Assembly: GCA_033283265.1 (NCBI GenBank)
Contig: JAWMQN010000007.1
Location: 97,430 to 161,429, forward strand
Direction of reading: 5' to 3'
Length of the DNA: 64,000 bases
Source of the DNA: Mangrovimicrobium sp033283265
GTDB lineage: Bacteria; Pseudomonadota; Gammaproteobacteria; Pseudomonadales; Halieaceae
Shown: positions 23,523 through 34,547 of the stretch, piece after piece
Layout: each line of letters begins with the position of its first letter
How positions within the stretch are numbered: the first letter of the stretch is position 1
Translations under genes and position numbers: made by a program
The notes under the pieces: generated by a model
The model's database searches: none
Told to the model about the DNA's origin: nothing
What the model saw: only the letters and a program-made list of their open reading frames with translations

Positions 23523-24170
23523 ATGAAGAAAGCATTGGCAGTATCCGCACTGGTCCTGGTTGTTATTGCGGGCCTCGGCTGGTTGTTTCGCGAGCCGCTG
23601 CTGCAGTTCCTCTACGACAGCGTAACCAGCGATATGTTCGTCGATGCGGACCGGGACGCCTTCGATCCGGGGCCGGTGATCGGTTCGCACTTCCCCGGGG
23701 TGATCGCCACCTACCAGGGCCGCGAGATTCGCCTGCTGGACGAATTCGCCGGCGCCAATGGCACCGTACTGACGGCGACCCGCTCGGCGCAGTGGTGCCC
23801 CTTCTGCATGCGGCAGATGGTCCAGTTACAGGAGCACAAGGCGGACTTCGACGCCGCCGGTATCGCCATCGTCGCCATCACCTATGACGAGCCGGAGCTG
23901 CAGCAGGCATTCGTGCGCAAGTGGGGCATCGAGTACCCCATCCTGCACGACGTCAACACGCTGACCTTCCGTACCCTGGGTATCCTCAACGAAAACTACC
24001 AGCCCGGCGACACTGCCTACGGTATCCCGCACCCGGGAATGATCGTGATCGACCCGGCTGGCCGGGTGGTGGGGAAACTGTTTATCGAGGACTACAGCGT
24101 GCGGGTGGGGGCGGCCGCGGCGCTCGATTACGCGCGCCAGGTGCTGGGACTGACGGCCCCCGCCGGCTGA
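23523..24170 (+). CDS. Membrane-anchored redoxin (AhpC/TSA-like thioredoxin fold)
   Basis: The 215-residue protein has an N-terminal helix (about 3-22) that would anchor a periplasmic thioredoxin-fold domain. The active-site-like stretch is SAQWCPFCMRQM (C92, C95), a CxxC within the AhpC/TSA scaffold, followed by IVAITYDEPELQQAFVRKWG and HPGMIVIDPAGRVVGK. The spacing is that of thiol-disulfide oxidoreductases rather than a 2-Cys peroxiredoxin. GGGAGG precedes the ATG. Role: probably periplasmic thiol redox or peroxide reduction; substrate unknown. Confidence 0.82.
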   Translation: MKKALAVSALVLVVIAGLGWLFREPLLQFLYDSVTSDMFVDADRDAFDPGPVIGSHFPGVIATYQGREIRLLDEFAGANGTVLTATRSAQWCPFCMRQMVQLQEHKADFDAAGIAIVAITYDEPELQQAFVRKWGIEYPILHDVNTLTFRTLGILNENYQPGDTAYGIPHPGMIVIDPAGRVVGKLFIEDYSVRVGAAAALDYARQVLGLTAPAG

Positions 24171-24171
24171 A

Positions 24172-24636
24172 TCAGGCCTTGCCGGCCAGGCCGAGGATGG
24201 TGGCCCACTGCGCGGCGCTCACCGGTTGCACCGAGAGCCGGCCCTGTTTCAGCAGCACCATGTCTTCCAGCGCCGGCGTGGCTTTGAGCTGCTTCAACGA
24301 CACCACTTCGGCAAACTTCTCCAGCGCCGCGAGATCGACGCAGAACCAGCGCGGCTGGTCCGCGCTGGCCTTCGGGTCGAAGTAGCGGCTGTCCGGGTCG
24401 AACTGCGCCGGGTCCGGGTAGGCCGCCTTCACCACCTCGGCTGTACCCGCGGCGCCGGGCACCTTGCAGCTGCTGTGGTAGAACAGCACCCGGTCACCCA
24501 CGGCGACCTGGTCGCGCAGGATGTTGCGCGCCTGGTAGTTGCGGATGCCGTCCCAGCGGCCGGCGCCCCGCGGCTCGGCCAACAGGTCGTCGATGCTGTA
24601 CTCGTCGGGCTCGGACTTGAACAGCCAGTAGTTCAC
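24172..24636 (-). CDS. EVE domain protein
   Basis: The 154-residue protein starts with GTG (24636), reads NYWLFKSEPDEYSIDDL, and continues WDGIRNYQARNILRDQVAVGD and VLFYHSSCKVPGAAGTAEV. These are the conserved blocks of the EVE/PUA-like family (thymocyte nuclear protein 1). EVE domains bind modified bases in DNA or RNA. The start overlaps the stop of the esterase upstream as GTGA/TAG, so translation is coupled. Whether this one reads nucleic-acid modification is not shown. Confidence 0.9.
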   Translation of the reverse strand: MNYWLFKSEPDEYSIDDLLAEPRGAGRWDGIRNYQARNILRDQVAVGDRVLFYHSSCKVPGAAGTAEVVKAAYPDPAQFDPDSRYFDPKASADQPRWFCVDLAALEKFAEVVSLKQLKATPALEDMVLLKQGRLSVQPVSAAQWATILGLAGKA

Positions 24637-25679
24637 CCGGCGGAGCCTTTGATCTTTTCGCGCATGAAGCGCGCCGTCTTCGCCATCGCATCGGCCTGTT
24701 CGCTGAACAGCGGGATGCTCATGAAACCGTGAATGGTGTGCGGATAGTCGACGTAGACCGTATTCACGCCTTCCGCTTCCAGCCGCTGCGCGTAGGCCAG
24801 GCCAGCGTCGTGGAGGGGGTCGAAACCGGCGGTGATCAGCAGTGCCGGTGGCAGGCCTTCGACCTTCGCCGCGAGCAGGGGCGACAGGTAGGGCGTGGCG
24901 CGCTGCTCTTCGGCGACGTGACCGATATAGGCCTCGTGGAAGGCGCCGGTGGCCTCGCTGGACAGTCCGTAGCCATCGATGAAGTTCTGCATGCTGTCGT
25001 AGGGCGTGCCGGTGAGGTCGGTGGCCGGGTAGTACATGATGTGCCCGGCGAGTGCCGGCCCGCCTTCGTCCCGCGCCTTCTGCGCGATGACCGCTGACAG
25101 GTTGCCGCCGGCGCTGTCGCCGGCAATGACGATGCGCCGGGGGTCGCCACCCAGTGCTGCGGCGTTGTCTGCCGCCCATTGCGTCGCGGCATAACTGTCC
25201 TCCACCGCGGCGGGCCAGGGGTGGGCGGGCGCGAGCCGGTAGTCGACGGAGACGACGATGGATTTGGTCGCATCGGCCAGCTGCCGGGTCAGCGGGTCGA
25301 AGATGTCCACGTTGCCGACGACGAAGCCGCCGCCGTGAAAATAGACGATCACCGGCGGCGGGCTGTCCTCGGCGAGCCCGTTGGGCCAGTAGATCCGCAC
25401 GGGGACATCGACCCCTTGGCCGGGGATCTTGCGGTCCTCGACCCTGGCGACCTCAGCCTTGGGCAGCATGGCGCTGAAGGCGTAGATCATGTTGACCGGC
25501 AGGTTGAACCTGAAGTCGCTCTGCGGGTCCGGCTGGTATTCCCGCTCAAAGCTCAGCAGGTGCAGCGAGAAGGCGGCGCGGTAGTCGAGCCTTCCGTAGG
25601 GCGTGTAGGTCCAGCTGTAGCTCCAGCCGGCAAATGCCAGTAACAGAACGATGAAAATAGTTGTTTTTGGATAACGCAT
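24633..25679 (-). CDS. Alpha/beta hydrolase of the HSL esterase family
   Basis: The 348-residue protein has an N-terminal membrane or signal segment (about 6-22) and the HSL-type fold. The oxyanion motif is HGGG (115-118), the nucleophile elbow GDSAGG with S189, the acid in ITAGFDPLHD and the histidine in YPHTIHGF. Family members hydrolyse short acyl esters and lactones. It is coupled to the EVE gene by a 4-base overlap, a pairing I cannot explain functionally. The proposed P450 upstream is separated by about 200 bases. Confidence 0.9.
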   Translation of the reverse strand: MRYPKTTIFIVLLLAFAGWSYSWTYTPYGRLDYRAAFSLHLLSFEREYQPDPQSDFRFNLPVNMIYAFSAMLPKAEVARVEDRKIPGQGVDVPVRIYWPNGLAEDSPPPVIVYFHGGGFVVGNVDIFDPLTRQLADATKSIVVSVDYRLAPAHPWPAAVEDSYAATQWAADNAAALGGDPRRIVIAGDSAGGNLSAVIAQKARDEGGPALAGHIMYYPATDLTGTPYDSMQNFIDGYGLSSEATGAFHEAYIGHVAEEQRATPYLSPLLAAKVEGLPPALLITAGFDPLHDAGLAYAQRLEAEGVNTVYVDYPHTIHGFMSIPLFSEQADAMAKTARFMREKIKGSAG

Positions 25680-25887
25680 TGCGGGTTCCCGGTCCTGGGC
25701 GTCGCGCGAACGACGCCGGATTGTCGTGTTATTGAGCGGACAACAGCCGGCGCCCGGCGCCAGCCTGCAAGGATTGTATCTTATCCGGGGGGGAAATCAG
25801 CCGTGCTGCGCCGGGGAGCAGGCGGTGGGGGGAAGCTGCCCGCCGCGCGGCAGTGCACGGCGGGGCGCTGTCAGCGGTGAGCCGGTT
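25680..25887. other. Intergenic region between esterase and P450
   Basis: These 208 bases lie upstream of the esterase and downstream of the P450, both on the minus strand. They should hold the esterase promoter. I see no gene and no strong hairpin in them. Confidence 0.3.
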
Positions 25888-27090
25888 TCAGGAGCGGTCG
25901 CAGGAGACCAGCATATCGCGCAGCTCGTAGCTGCCCAGGGTGTCGTTCCAGTGCATGTCCGGGGCGCGGTCCAGCGTCAGACCGGGGAGCTTGAACATGG
26001 CTTCGAGAAAAATCCTTGTCTCGTGCAGGGCCACCTGCCAGCCGGGGCAGCTGTGCGGGCCGTCGGAGAAGCTCAGGTAGCGACCGGAGTCGCGCATGCG
26101 CTGGGCCCGCTCCGGGTCGAAGGCGAAGGGGCACTCGCCGACCAGCGCCTCGTCGACATTGGCCTGGCGCAGGTCGATGCTGTAGAGCTCGCCGGAGGGC
26201 AGGGTGTGGCCCGCGCCGTCATCGAGTTCCTCGTGCACGCGGCGCATCACCATCGCCGCCACCGGCTCGAGGCGCAGGATTTCCATCAGGATGGCCAGCT
26301 GGTCCTTGCTATCGCCGTTGAGGAAACGCTCGCGCAGGGCCTCGTCCTCGAACATGTACCAGGCGCACATGAGGATGAATTCCCGGGTAGTCAGCATACC
26401 GGCGGTGCCGTAGGTCAGGCACTCGACGACGATCGACAGGTGCGAATATTCCTCGTCCAGGTAGGTCGAGATGGCGTCGTCCCTGGGGTTGTTCTCCCGC
26501 GCCTTGATCGCCGGGCGCACGTCGAAGAGGTAGAACACGCCCATGTGGAACATGCGCTTGAGGTTGAGCAGCCAGGTCTGCAGCCCCGGCCTGGCATTGG
26601 CGATGCTGGAATAGAGTACCCGCTGGATGCGCACGGCGCGCTCCGCCTGGTCGCTGTTGGTCAGGCCGAGAATTTCCCCCACCACCTCGATGGCCAGCTG
26701 GAAGGTAATGTCCTCGAGTTTGGCCGCGCCGCTCTGGCGGAGCTTGTCCAGCAGTTCCGTGGTCACCCGTTCCATCACCACGTAGTGCTGGTCGGTTACC
26801 GCCTTGGGCGAAAGGAAGCGCTGGGTCTTGCGCCGCTTGTTGAAGTGCTCCTGGCCGTCGAGGAAGAACACCGGGGCGTGCTCCGGGTTCTTGTAGCTCA
26901 GGGACTCGGCACTGGCACCGGCCTGCAGGGCGTTTTTGTTGCGCAGTACCTTCTGCGCCATCAGGGCGCTCTTCACCCAGTGGGAACCTGCCGGTGCGTG
27001 AGTGTTCTCGAGGGCGATACTGGCCGATTTACGACGATCCACGTTGTCGTGAAAGGGGCATTTTGATTCCGCTGCGGCTGCTTCTGACAT
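25888..27090 (-). CDS. Cytochrome P450
   Basis: The 400-residue soluble bacterial P450 has the haem-ligand loop FSDGPHSCPG (341-350, Cys348), an ExxR helix (EILRLEPVAAMVMRR) and the I-helix oxygen-binding segment GTAGMLTTRE. It should insert oxygen into a hydrophobic substrate using electrons from ferredoxin partners, none of which is encoded nearby. The N terminus contains KCPFH, the cysteine-bearing start seen in some bacterial P450s. The subfamily and substrate cannot be assigned by eye. Confidence 0.93.
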   Translation of the reverse strand: MSEAAAAESKCPFHDNVDRRKSASIALENTHAPAGSHWVKSALMAQKVLRNKNALQAGASAESLSYKNPEHAPVFFLDGQEHFNKRRKTQRFLSPKAVTDQHYVVMERVTTELLDKLRQSGAAKLEDITFQLAIEVVGEILGLTNSDQAERAVRIQRVLYSSIANARPGLQTWLLNLKRMFHMGVFYLFDVRPAIKARENNPRDDAISTYLDEEYSHLSIVVECLTYGTAGMLTTREFILMCAWYMFEDEALRERFLNGDSKDQLAILMEILRLEPVAAMVMRRVHEELDDGAGHTLPSGELYSIDLRQANVDEALVGECPFAFDPERAQRMRDSGRYLSFSDGPHSCPGWQVALHETRIFLEAMFKLPGLTLDRAPDMHWNDTLGSYELRDMLVSCDRS

Positions 27091-27172
27091 GGAATTATCT
27101 CTCTCCAGTAATACCTCGGCCGGCGATGGCCGGTCGGGTCAGTTGATTCATTGTCTACTCCCCGTATTTTAG

Positions 27173-27191
27173 TGTCAATAATGTGACATTA
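27173..27191. promoter_or_regulatory. Palindromic operator candidate between P450 and LLM genes
   Basis: TAATGT-G-ACATTA (27179-27191) is a perfect 13-base palindrome; overlapping it is TGTCA-N6-TGACA (27173-27188). It sits in the only AT-rich patch of the divergent spacer (27091-27288). A TetR/GntR-type dimer could bind here and control both genes. No regulator gene is adjacent. Confidence 0.4.
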
Positions 27192-27288
27192 AATAATCTT
27201 GAACATCCCGCCCGCGTCGTGGCGAGACCCGTGCCGGGGCATCGTCTACCATGTTCCGTCACCTGGATTGAAAAATAAGGAGAGGGGC

Positions 27289-27339
27289 ATGCAATACACA
27301 GGTTGGGGAATTTGCGTTCCGCTGGCGGTCGGCTCGTGA
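27289..27339 (+). CDS. Sixteen-residue upstream ORF (possible leader peptide)
   Basis: ATG (27289) preceded by the strong Shine-Dalgarno AAGGAGAGG opens a reading frame MQYTGWGICVPLAVGS that ends in TGA at 27337-27339. The GTG proposed as start of the LLM gene (27336) overlaps this stop as GTGA. The upstream ORF therefore has a better ribosome site than the main gene and may load ribosomes for it. Alternatively, a frameshift near here removed the original N terminus of the LLM protein. Confidence 0.35.
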   Translation: MQYTGWGICVPLAVGS

Positions 27340-28196
27340 GTGCGCCGGCATTTGGCAGGCTCGGCCTGTGGTCGATGGAGCTGCGTTTCGGCGACCCGCA
27401 ACAGGCGCAGGATGCCGCCGCCGAGCTCGAGGCGCTGGGCTTTGGCGCGCTGTGGATTCCCGGCGGGGTGGACGATGCCGTCCTCGGCAGCGTCGACAGC
27501 CTGCTCGCCGCTACCGGGGAGATCACCATCGCCACCGGGATTCTCAATATCTGGAAACACCGGCCGGAGGATGTCGCCGCCTGGTTCCAGGGGCTGGACC
27601 CCGCGTCACAGGGCCGGGTGATGCTCGGCCTGGGCATCAGCCACGGGCCGCTGATAGGCGAAAGCTGGCAAAAACCGCTGGCGGTGACCCGGGAATTCCT
27701 CGACGGCCTGGCCAGTGCGGGGCTGGCGGCGGAACACCTGTGCCTCGCCGCACTGGGGCCGAAGATGCTGGCGCTCAGTGCCGAGCGCACCGCCGGTGCC
27801 CACCCCTACCTGGTGACCCCGGAGCACACCGCGCAGGCGCGGGAGATTCTCGGCCCGGGCAAGCTGCTGGCGCCGGAGCAGGGGGTGATCCTGGAGACCG
27901 ACCCCGGGCGGGCGCGGGCGATAGCCCGCCAGGCACTCAGCATCTACCAGTTCCTGCCCAACTACCGCAACAACTGGCTGCGGCTGGGTTTCTCACTGGA
28001 GGATGTGGACACGGTCAGCGATCGCCTGGTCGACGGCCTGTTCGCCTGGGGCGATGTCGAGGCCATCCGCCGCCGGGTCGACGAGCACCACGCGGCGGGA
28101 GCGGATCACGTCTGCCTGCAGGTGCTGCAGGAGGAGGGCGGGGGCATTCCCGGCCTGCTCGTCTGCTGCCGGGAGCTGGCTGCGGCGTTGTTGTAA
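27336..28196 (+). CDS. LLM-class F420-dependent oxidoreductase
   Basis: The protein (about 286 residues from GTG 27336; a TTG at 27303 is the alternative) has the luciferase-like TIM barrel. It begins with FGRLGLWSMELR, then ELEALGFGALWIPGG, ATGILNIWKHRPEDVA and GRVMLGLGISHGPLIG. This pattern matches the TIGR03620-type F420-dependent LLM family. The family is richest in actinobacteria, but proteobacterial members exist. Whether this host makes F420 cannot be judged here; FMN use is the alternative. It is divergent from the P450. Confidence 0.8.
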   Translation: MSAPAFGRLGLWSMELRFGDPQQAQDAAAELEALGFGALWIPGGVDDAVLGSVDSLLAATGEITIATGILNIWKHRPEDVAAWFQGLDPASQGRVMLGLGISHGPLIGESWQKPLAVTREFLDGLASAGLAAEHLCLAALGPKMLALSAERTAGAHPYLVTPEHTAQAREILGPGKLLAPEQGVILETDPGRARAIARQALSIYQFLPNYRNNWLRLGFSLEDVDTVSDRLVDGLFAWGDVEAIRRRVDEHHAAGADHVCLQVLQEEGGGIPGLLVCCRELAAALL

Positions 28197-28215
28197 GGCG
28201 CCGCGCTGGAACGCC

Positions 28216-31110
<2,895 letters not shown>

Positions 31111-31238
31111 AGGGGCTCCGGCAGTGCAGTCAGGGCGTGTAAAAAGCGGGGTGGGTAAAGGCCGCGATACTACCAGCCGCACCCTTTGGCGGCAATTGGC
31201 GCAGGCCCTCCCGGCACTCTACCAGAGGGGTACTCTAC

Positions 31239-31835
31239 ATGGCTGAAACCGGGGTCGAAGGGCTGCCTCTGGTGGACTTGCTCGGCGAGGTGCGCCGCTG
31301 CCGCTTTTGCGAGCCGCAGCTGGCCCTGGGCGCCAGGCCGGTGCTGCGGGCCAGCGGCAGCGCGCGCCTGCTGATCGTCGGCCAGGCGCCCGGGACCCGG
31401 GTGCACGCCAGCGGCATTCCCTGGGACGACCCCAGCGGCGAGCGCTTGCGCGGCTGGCTGCAGATGGACCGGGCCACCTTCTACGACGAGTCGCGCATTG
31501 CCATCGTGCCGATGGGATTCTGTTATCCGGGCAAGGGCAGATCCGGCGACCTGCCGCCGCGCCCGGAATGTGCCCCCCGCTGGCACGCCTCCCTGCTGGC
31601 CGCGATGCCGGATATCGAACTGGTGCTGCTGATCGGCCAGTACGCGCAGCACTACTACCTGGGCAAATCCGGCGAGACGCTCACCCGGCGGGTGCAGCGC
31701 TGGCGCGACTTCGGCCCGCGCTTCCTGCCACTGCCGCATCCCTCGCCACGCAATACCCTGTGGCTGCAGCGCAACCCCTGGTTCGAGGCCGAGGTGGTGC
31801 CGGAACTGCGGCGCAGGGTTCACGCCATCCGCTGA
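31239..31835 (+). CDS. Uracil-DNA glycosylase superfamily protein with four-cysteine pattern
   Basis: The 198-residue protein has the UDG fold: LLIVGQAPGTRVHASGIPWDDPSGERLRGWL for motif 1 region (split over conserved blocks) and LPLPHPSPRNTLWLQRNPWF as the C-terminal HPSPxN motif. Cysteines C21 and C24 (CRFC), C95 and C111 give CX2C plus CX15C, the spacing used by Fe-S family-4-type UDGs. It should remove damaged bases such as uracil, though related proteins without activity exist. It faces away from gcvP across a short spacer. Confidence 0.8.
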   Translation: MAETGVEGLPLVDLLGEVRRCRFCEPQLALGARPVLRASGSARLLIVGQAPGTRVHASGIPWDDPSGERLRGWLQMDRATFYDESRIAIVPMGFCYPGKGRSGDLPPRPECAPRWHASLLAAMPDIELVLLIGQYAQHYYLGKSGETLTRRVQRWRDFGPRFLPLPHPSPRNTLWLQRNPWFEAEVVPELRRRVHAIR

Positions 31836-31887
31836 TATCGCCCCCCCAGGGTCCGGCTTGCAATGTGATAATGCTGTCCGGGTGCGC

Positions 31888-31912
31888 TTGTAAATGAGAA
31901 TGGTACTGCTTA
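31888..31912 (+). promoter_or_regulatory. Half-matching Fur box upstream of the porin operon
   Basis: AAATGAGAATGGTACT near 31892-31907 matches one half of a gammaproteobacterial Fur box (family pattern GATAATGAGAATCATTATC) very well, while the second half is poor. It lies about 85 bases before the porin ATG, where a repressor site would be expected. Iron control of this operon is a hypothesis. Confidence 0.4.
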
Positions 31913-31992
31913 ACATTCAAGCCCCGGCCCGCAGAGGCCGGATAACGCAGAACACCACCACCACACCAACGGACACCACAAGGGATAGAGAT

Positions 31993-33243
31993 ATGGATAA
32001 ACTCAGAGGGTCGGTCCTGGCCGCACTGTGTGCAGGCGCTGCAATGAGCGCCAATGCCGCAACGCCGACCACCGAGGAAATGTGGGCGATCATCCAGAAG
32101 CAGCAGGCCCAGATCGAGGCACTGCAGGCGCAACTGGCGGCCACCGAGAAGGGGCTCGAAGAGACCGACGTCAAGGTCGAGGCCACTGCCGACCTGCTGG
32201 AGAACAGTGCCGTGAGCGCGGGAAGCGCCCTGGCCGGCGACCACTGGACCCAGTCCACCACGCTCGGCGGCTACGCGGAACTGCACTACAACAACCTCGA
32301 TAACAACCTCGACGGCGGTGCCGACAAGGACCAGATCGACCTGCACCGCTTCGTGCTCTTCCTCGGCCACGAGTTCAGCGAGAAGACCCGCTTCTATTCC
32401 GAGTTCGAAGTCGAGCACGCCCTGGTCGAGGGCGGTGAGGACAGCGGTGAGGTCGAGATCGAGCAGGCCTACATCGAGCACGACTTCGGCGGCTCCCAGC
32501 GCATGAAGGCCGGCCTGTTCCTGATGCCGGTGGGCATCCTCAACGAGACCCACGAGCCAGACACCTTCTACGGCACCGAGCGCAACAGCGTCGAGGCGCG
32601 CATCATCCCCACCACCTGGTGGGAGGGCGGCCTGGCCCTGAGCGGCGAGCTGGCCCCCGGCCTGAGCTACGACGCGGCGGTCACTTCCGGCCTCTTCCTC
32701 GACCCGGAAGAGGGCGAGTGGTCGATTCGCAGCGGGCGGCAGAAAGTGGCCGAGGCCCAGGCTTCCGACTTCGCCTACACCGCGCGGCTGAAGTACACCG
32801 GCATCGCCGGCCTGGAAATTGCCGGCACCCTGCAGTACCAGGAAGACCTCTACCAGGGCGAACTGGATGACTCGGTAGACGCCATCCTCTACGAGGCCCA
32901 CGTCGCCTACCAGAGCGGCCCCTTCGGCCTGCGCGCCCTCTACGCGGGCTGGGACATCGACGACGGCATCGAGCAGTTCAAGGCAGGTGCCAGCGAGCAG
33001 GAAGGCTGGTATGTCGAGCCCTCCTGGCGGGTCATGGAAAAGCTCGGCCTGTTCGCCCGCTACAGCGAGTGGGACAACCAGGCCGCCGGCGGTGGCGATA
33101 CCGATTACGCGCAGTGGGATGTCGGCCTGAACTACTGGCTGGAGGAGAACGTGGTGTTCAAGTTTGACTACCAGGTCCAGGAAGCGCCGGACGGCAGCAG
33201 CGAGTACGACGGCTTCAACCTGGGAGTTGGCTGGAGCTTCTGA
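31993..33243 (+). CDS. Outer-membrane porin-like beta-barrel with coiled-coil N terminus
   Basis: The 416-residue protein has a signal peptide ending MSANAATP, then a short coiled coil (IIQKQQAQIEALQAQLAATEK) of the type seen in trimeric or phosphate-selective-like porins. Many amphipathic strands follow, ending in the outer-membrane signature GVGWSF with terminal Phe. It should form an outer-membrane channel. An upstream in-frame ATG at 31894 lies in the presumed Fur box and is rejected. The stop overlaps the following gene as TGATG. Confidence 0.85.
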   Translation: MDKLRGSVLAALCAGAAMSANAATPTTEEMWAIIQKQQAQIEALQAQLAATEKGLEETDVKVEATADLLENSAVSAGSALAGDHWTQSTTLGGYAELHYNNLDNNLDGGADKDQIDLHRFVLFLGHEFSEKTRFYSEFEVEHALVEGGEDSGEVEIEQAYIEHDFGGSQRMKAGLFLMPVGILNETHEPDTFYGTERNSVEARIIPTTWWEGGLALSGELAPGLSYDAAVTSGLFLDPEEGEWSIRSGRQKVAEAQASDFAYTARLKYTGIAGLEIAGTLQYQEDLYQGELDDSVDAILYEAHVAYQSGPFGLRALYAGWDIDDGIEQFKAGASEQEGWYVEPSWRVMEKLGLFARYSEWDNQAAGGGDTDYAQWDVGLNYWLEENVVFKFDYQVQEAPDGSSEYDGFNLGVGWSF

Positions 33244-33785
33244 TGCTTCGCCGCTGCGGCCCCAGGCTCGTGCGCAGTGCCACCGGGATTTTCCTGGCGG
33301 CACTGTTCGCGTTTCAGGCTCCCGGCGCCTGCGCGGAGGAGTACCTCAGCCGCGACGCCTTCCTGGCCAGCGCCTTCGACGGGCGTGAAGCCGAAGCAAA
33401 ATCCCTCTGGCTCAGCGCCGACCAGCGCGAATTGGCCCTGGCCCTGGTCGGCTGGGCACCTTCGGGGCTGCGCCTGCGCTACTGGCGCGAGGGCGATCGC
33501 ACCGCCTGGATTCTCGAGCACATCGGCAAGGAGAAGCCCATCACCCTCGGGGTGACGGTGCAGGGCAGCGAGATACTCAATGTGGCGGTGATGGCCTTCC
33601 GCGAGAGCCGCGGTTGGGAGATTCGCTACCCCTTCTTCACCGAACAGTTCGAGGGCGTGTCGCTTTCCGACGGCGGCAAACTCTCCCGGCATGTCGACGG
33701 TATCACCGGTGCGACCCTGTCGGTGCGGGCGGTGGAGCGCATGGCGCGCCTCGCACTCTGGCTGGATGCCCAGGTAGACGCCTGA
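33243..33785 (+). CDS. FMN-binding domain protein (covalent flavin)
   Basis: The 180-residue exported protein has a signal peptide ending ACAEE. Near its C terminus it shows DGITGATLS (D152 to S160), the [ST]-G-A-T motif to which ApbE attaches FMN by a phosphoester to threonine (T158). Such domains occur in RnfG/NqrC and in extracytoplasmic reductases. Its start overlaps the porin stop and its stop abuts the PepSY gene, so the three are one operon. Confidence 0.85.
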   Translation: MLRRCGPRLVRSATGIFLAALFAFQAPGACAEEYLSRDAFLASAFDGREAEAKSLWLSADQRELALALVGWAPSGLRLRYWREGDRTAWILEHIGKEKPITLGVTVQGSEILNVAVMAFRESRGWEIRYPFFTEQFEGVSLSDGGKLSRHVDGITGATLSVRAVERMARLALWLDAQVDA

Positions 33786-34529
33786 ATGCGGCGCCGGGCC
33801 CGTCTGGTCAGTCTGTTGTGGCGGTGGCACCGGCGCCTGGGGCTGGGAGCCGCTTTCCTGGTCCTGTTTCTCGCTACCAGCGGGATTGCCCTCAACCACA
33901 CCTCCGATCTCGGTCTCGACCGGGAGCAGGTTTCTTCCTCGCTGGTGTACGCCCTCTACGGTGTCGAGCCGCAGGCGCTGCAGGGTTTCCGGCTCGGCGA
34001 GCACTGGATTTCCCGGCCCGGCGGCACCGCCATCTATCTCGACACCAGTCCTGTCGCCGAGTGCAGCGGTGAACTGGTGGGGGCCGTGCGCCATGCCGGC
34101 TGGGTCTTCGTCGCCTGCACCGGGGAATTGCTGGCGCTGACCGCGGAGGGAGAGTTGATCGAATCGCTGAGCGCCAGCAGCGGCTTGCCCGTGCCAGTGG
34201 AGGCACTGGCCACCTCCGGCGGGGAACTGGAATTGCGCGCCGGGGGAGAGTGGTACCGGGTGGATTTCGACGCCCTGGCCTTCGATTCCCTGCCGCCCGA
34301 GGGTAACCGGGGCAGCAGTGCGCAAATGGAAAGCCTCCCCGCGGCGCTGGCGGCAGCCCTGCCCAACGGCGTCGACTGGCTGACCTGGGAGCGCGTACTG
34401 CTCGACCTGCACAGCGGCCGGCTCGCGGGCTGGCTGGGTGTGGCCCTGGTGGATGCGCTGGGCCTGGCGCTGTGCATCCTCGGTCTCAGCGGCTTCGCCA
34501 TGTGGTGGTTGCACCGCCACCGCGGCTGA
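33786..34529 (+). CDS. PepSY-associated TM domain protein
   Basis: The 247-residue protein has an N-terminal helix in LLWRWHRRLGLGAAFLVLFLATSG (here split: LWRWHRRLGL then FLVLFLATSG) and a second near the end (LGLALCILGLSGFAMWWLHRH). Both match PepSY_TM helices with haem-type histidines. Between them lies a periplasmic domain of about 180 residues. Such proteins carry electrons across the inner membrane, often to metal reductases. In this operon it should pass electrons to the FMN protein next to it; that role is inferred. Confidence 0.8.
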   Translation: MRRRARLVSLLWRWHRRLGLGAAFLVLFLATSGIALNHTSDLGLDREQVSSSLVYALYGVEPQALQGFRLGEHWISRPGGTAIYLDTSPVAECSGELVGAVRHAGWVFVACTGELLALTAEGELIESLSASSGLPVPVEALATSGGELELRAGGEWYRVDFDALAFDSLPPEGNRGSSAQMESLPAALAAALPNGVDWLTWERVLLDLHSGRLAGWLGVALVDALGLALCILGLSGFAMWWLHRHRG

Positions 34530-34547
34530 TCTGCCCGCCGCCTTCGC

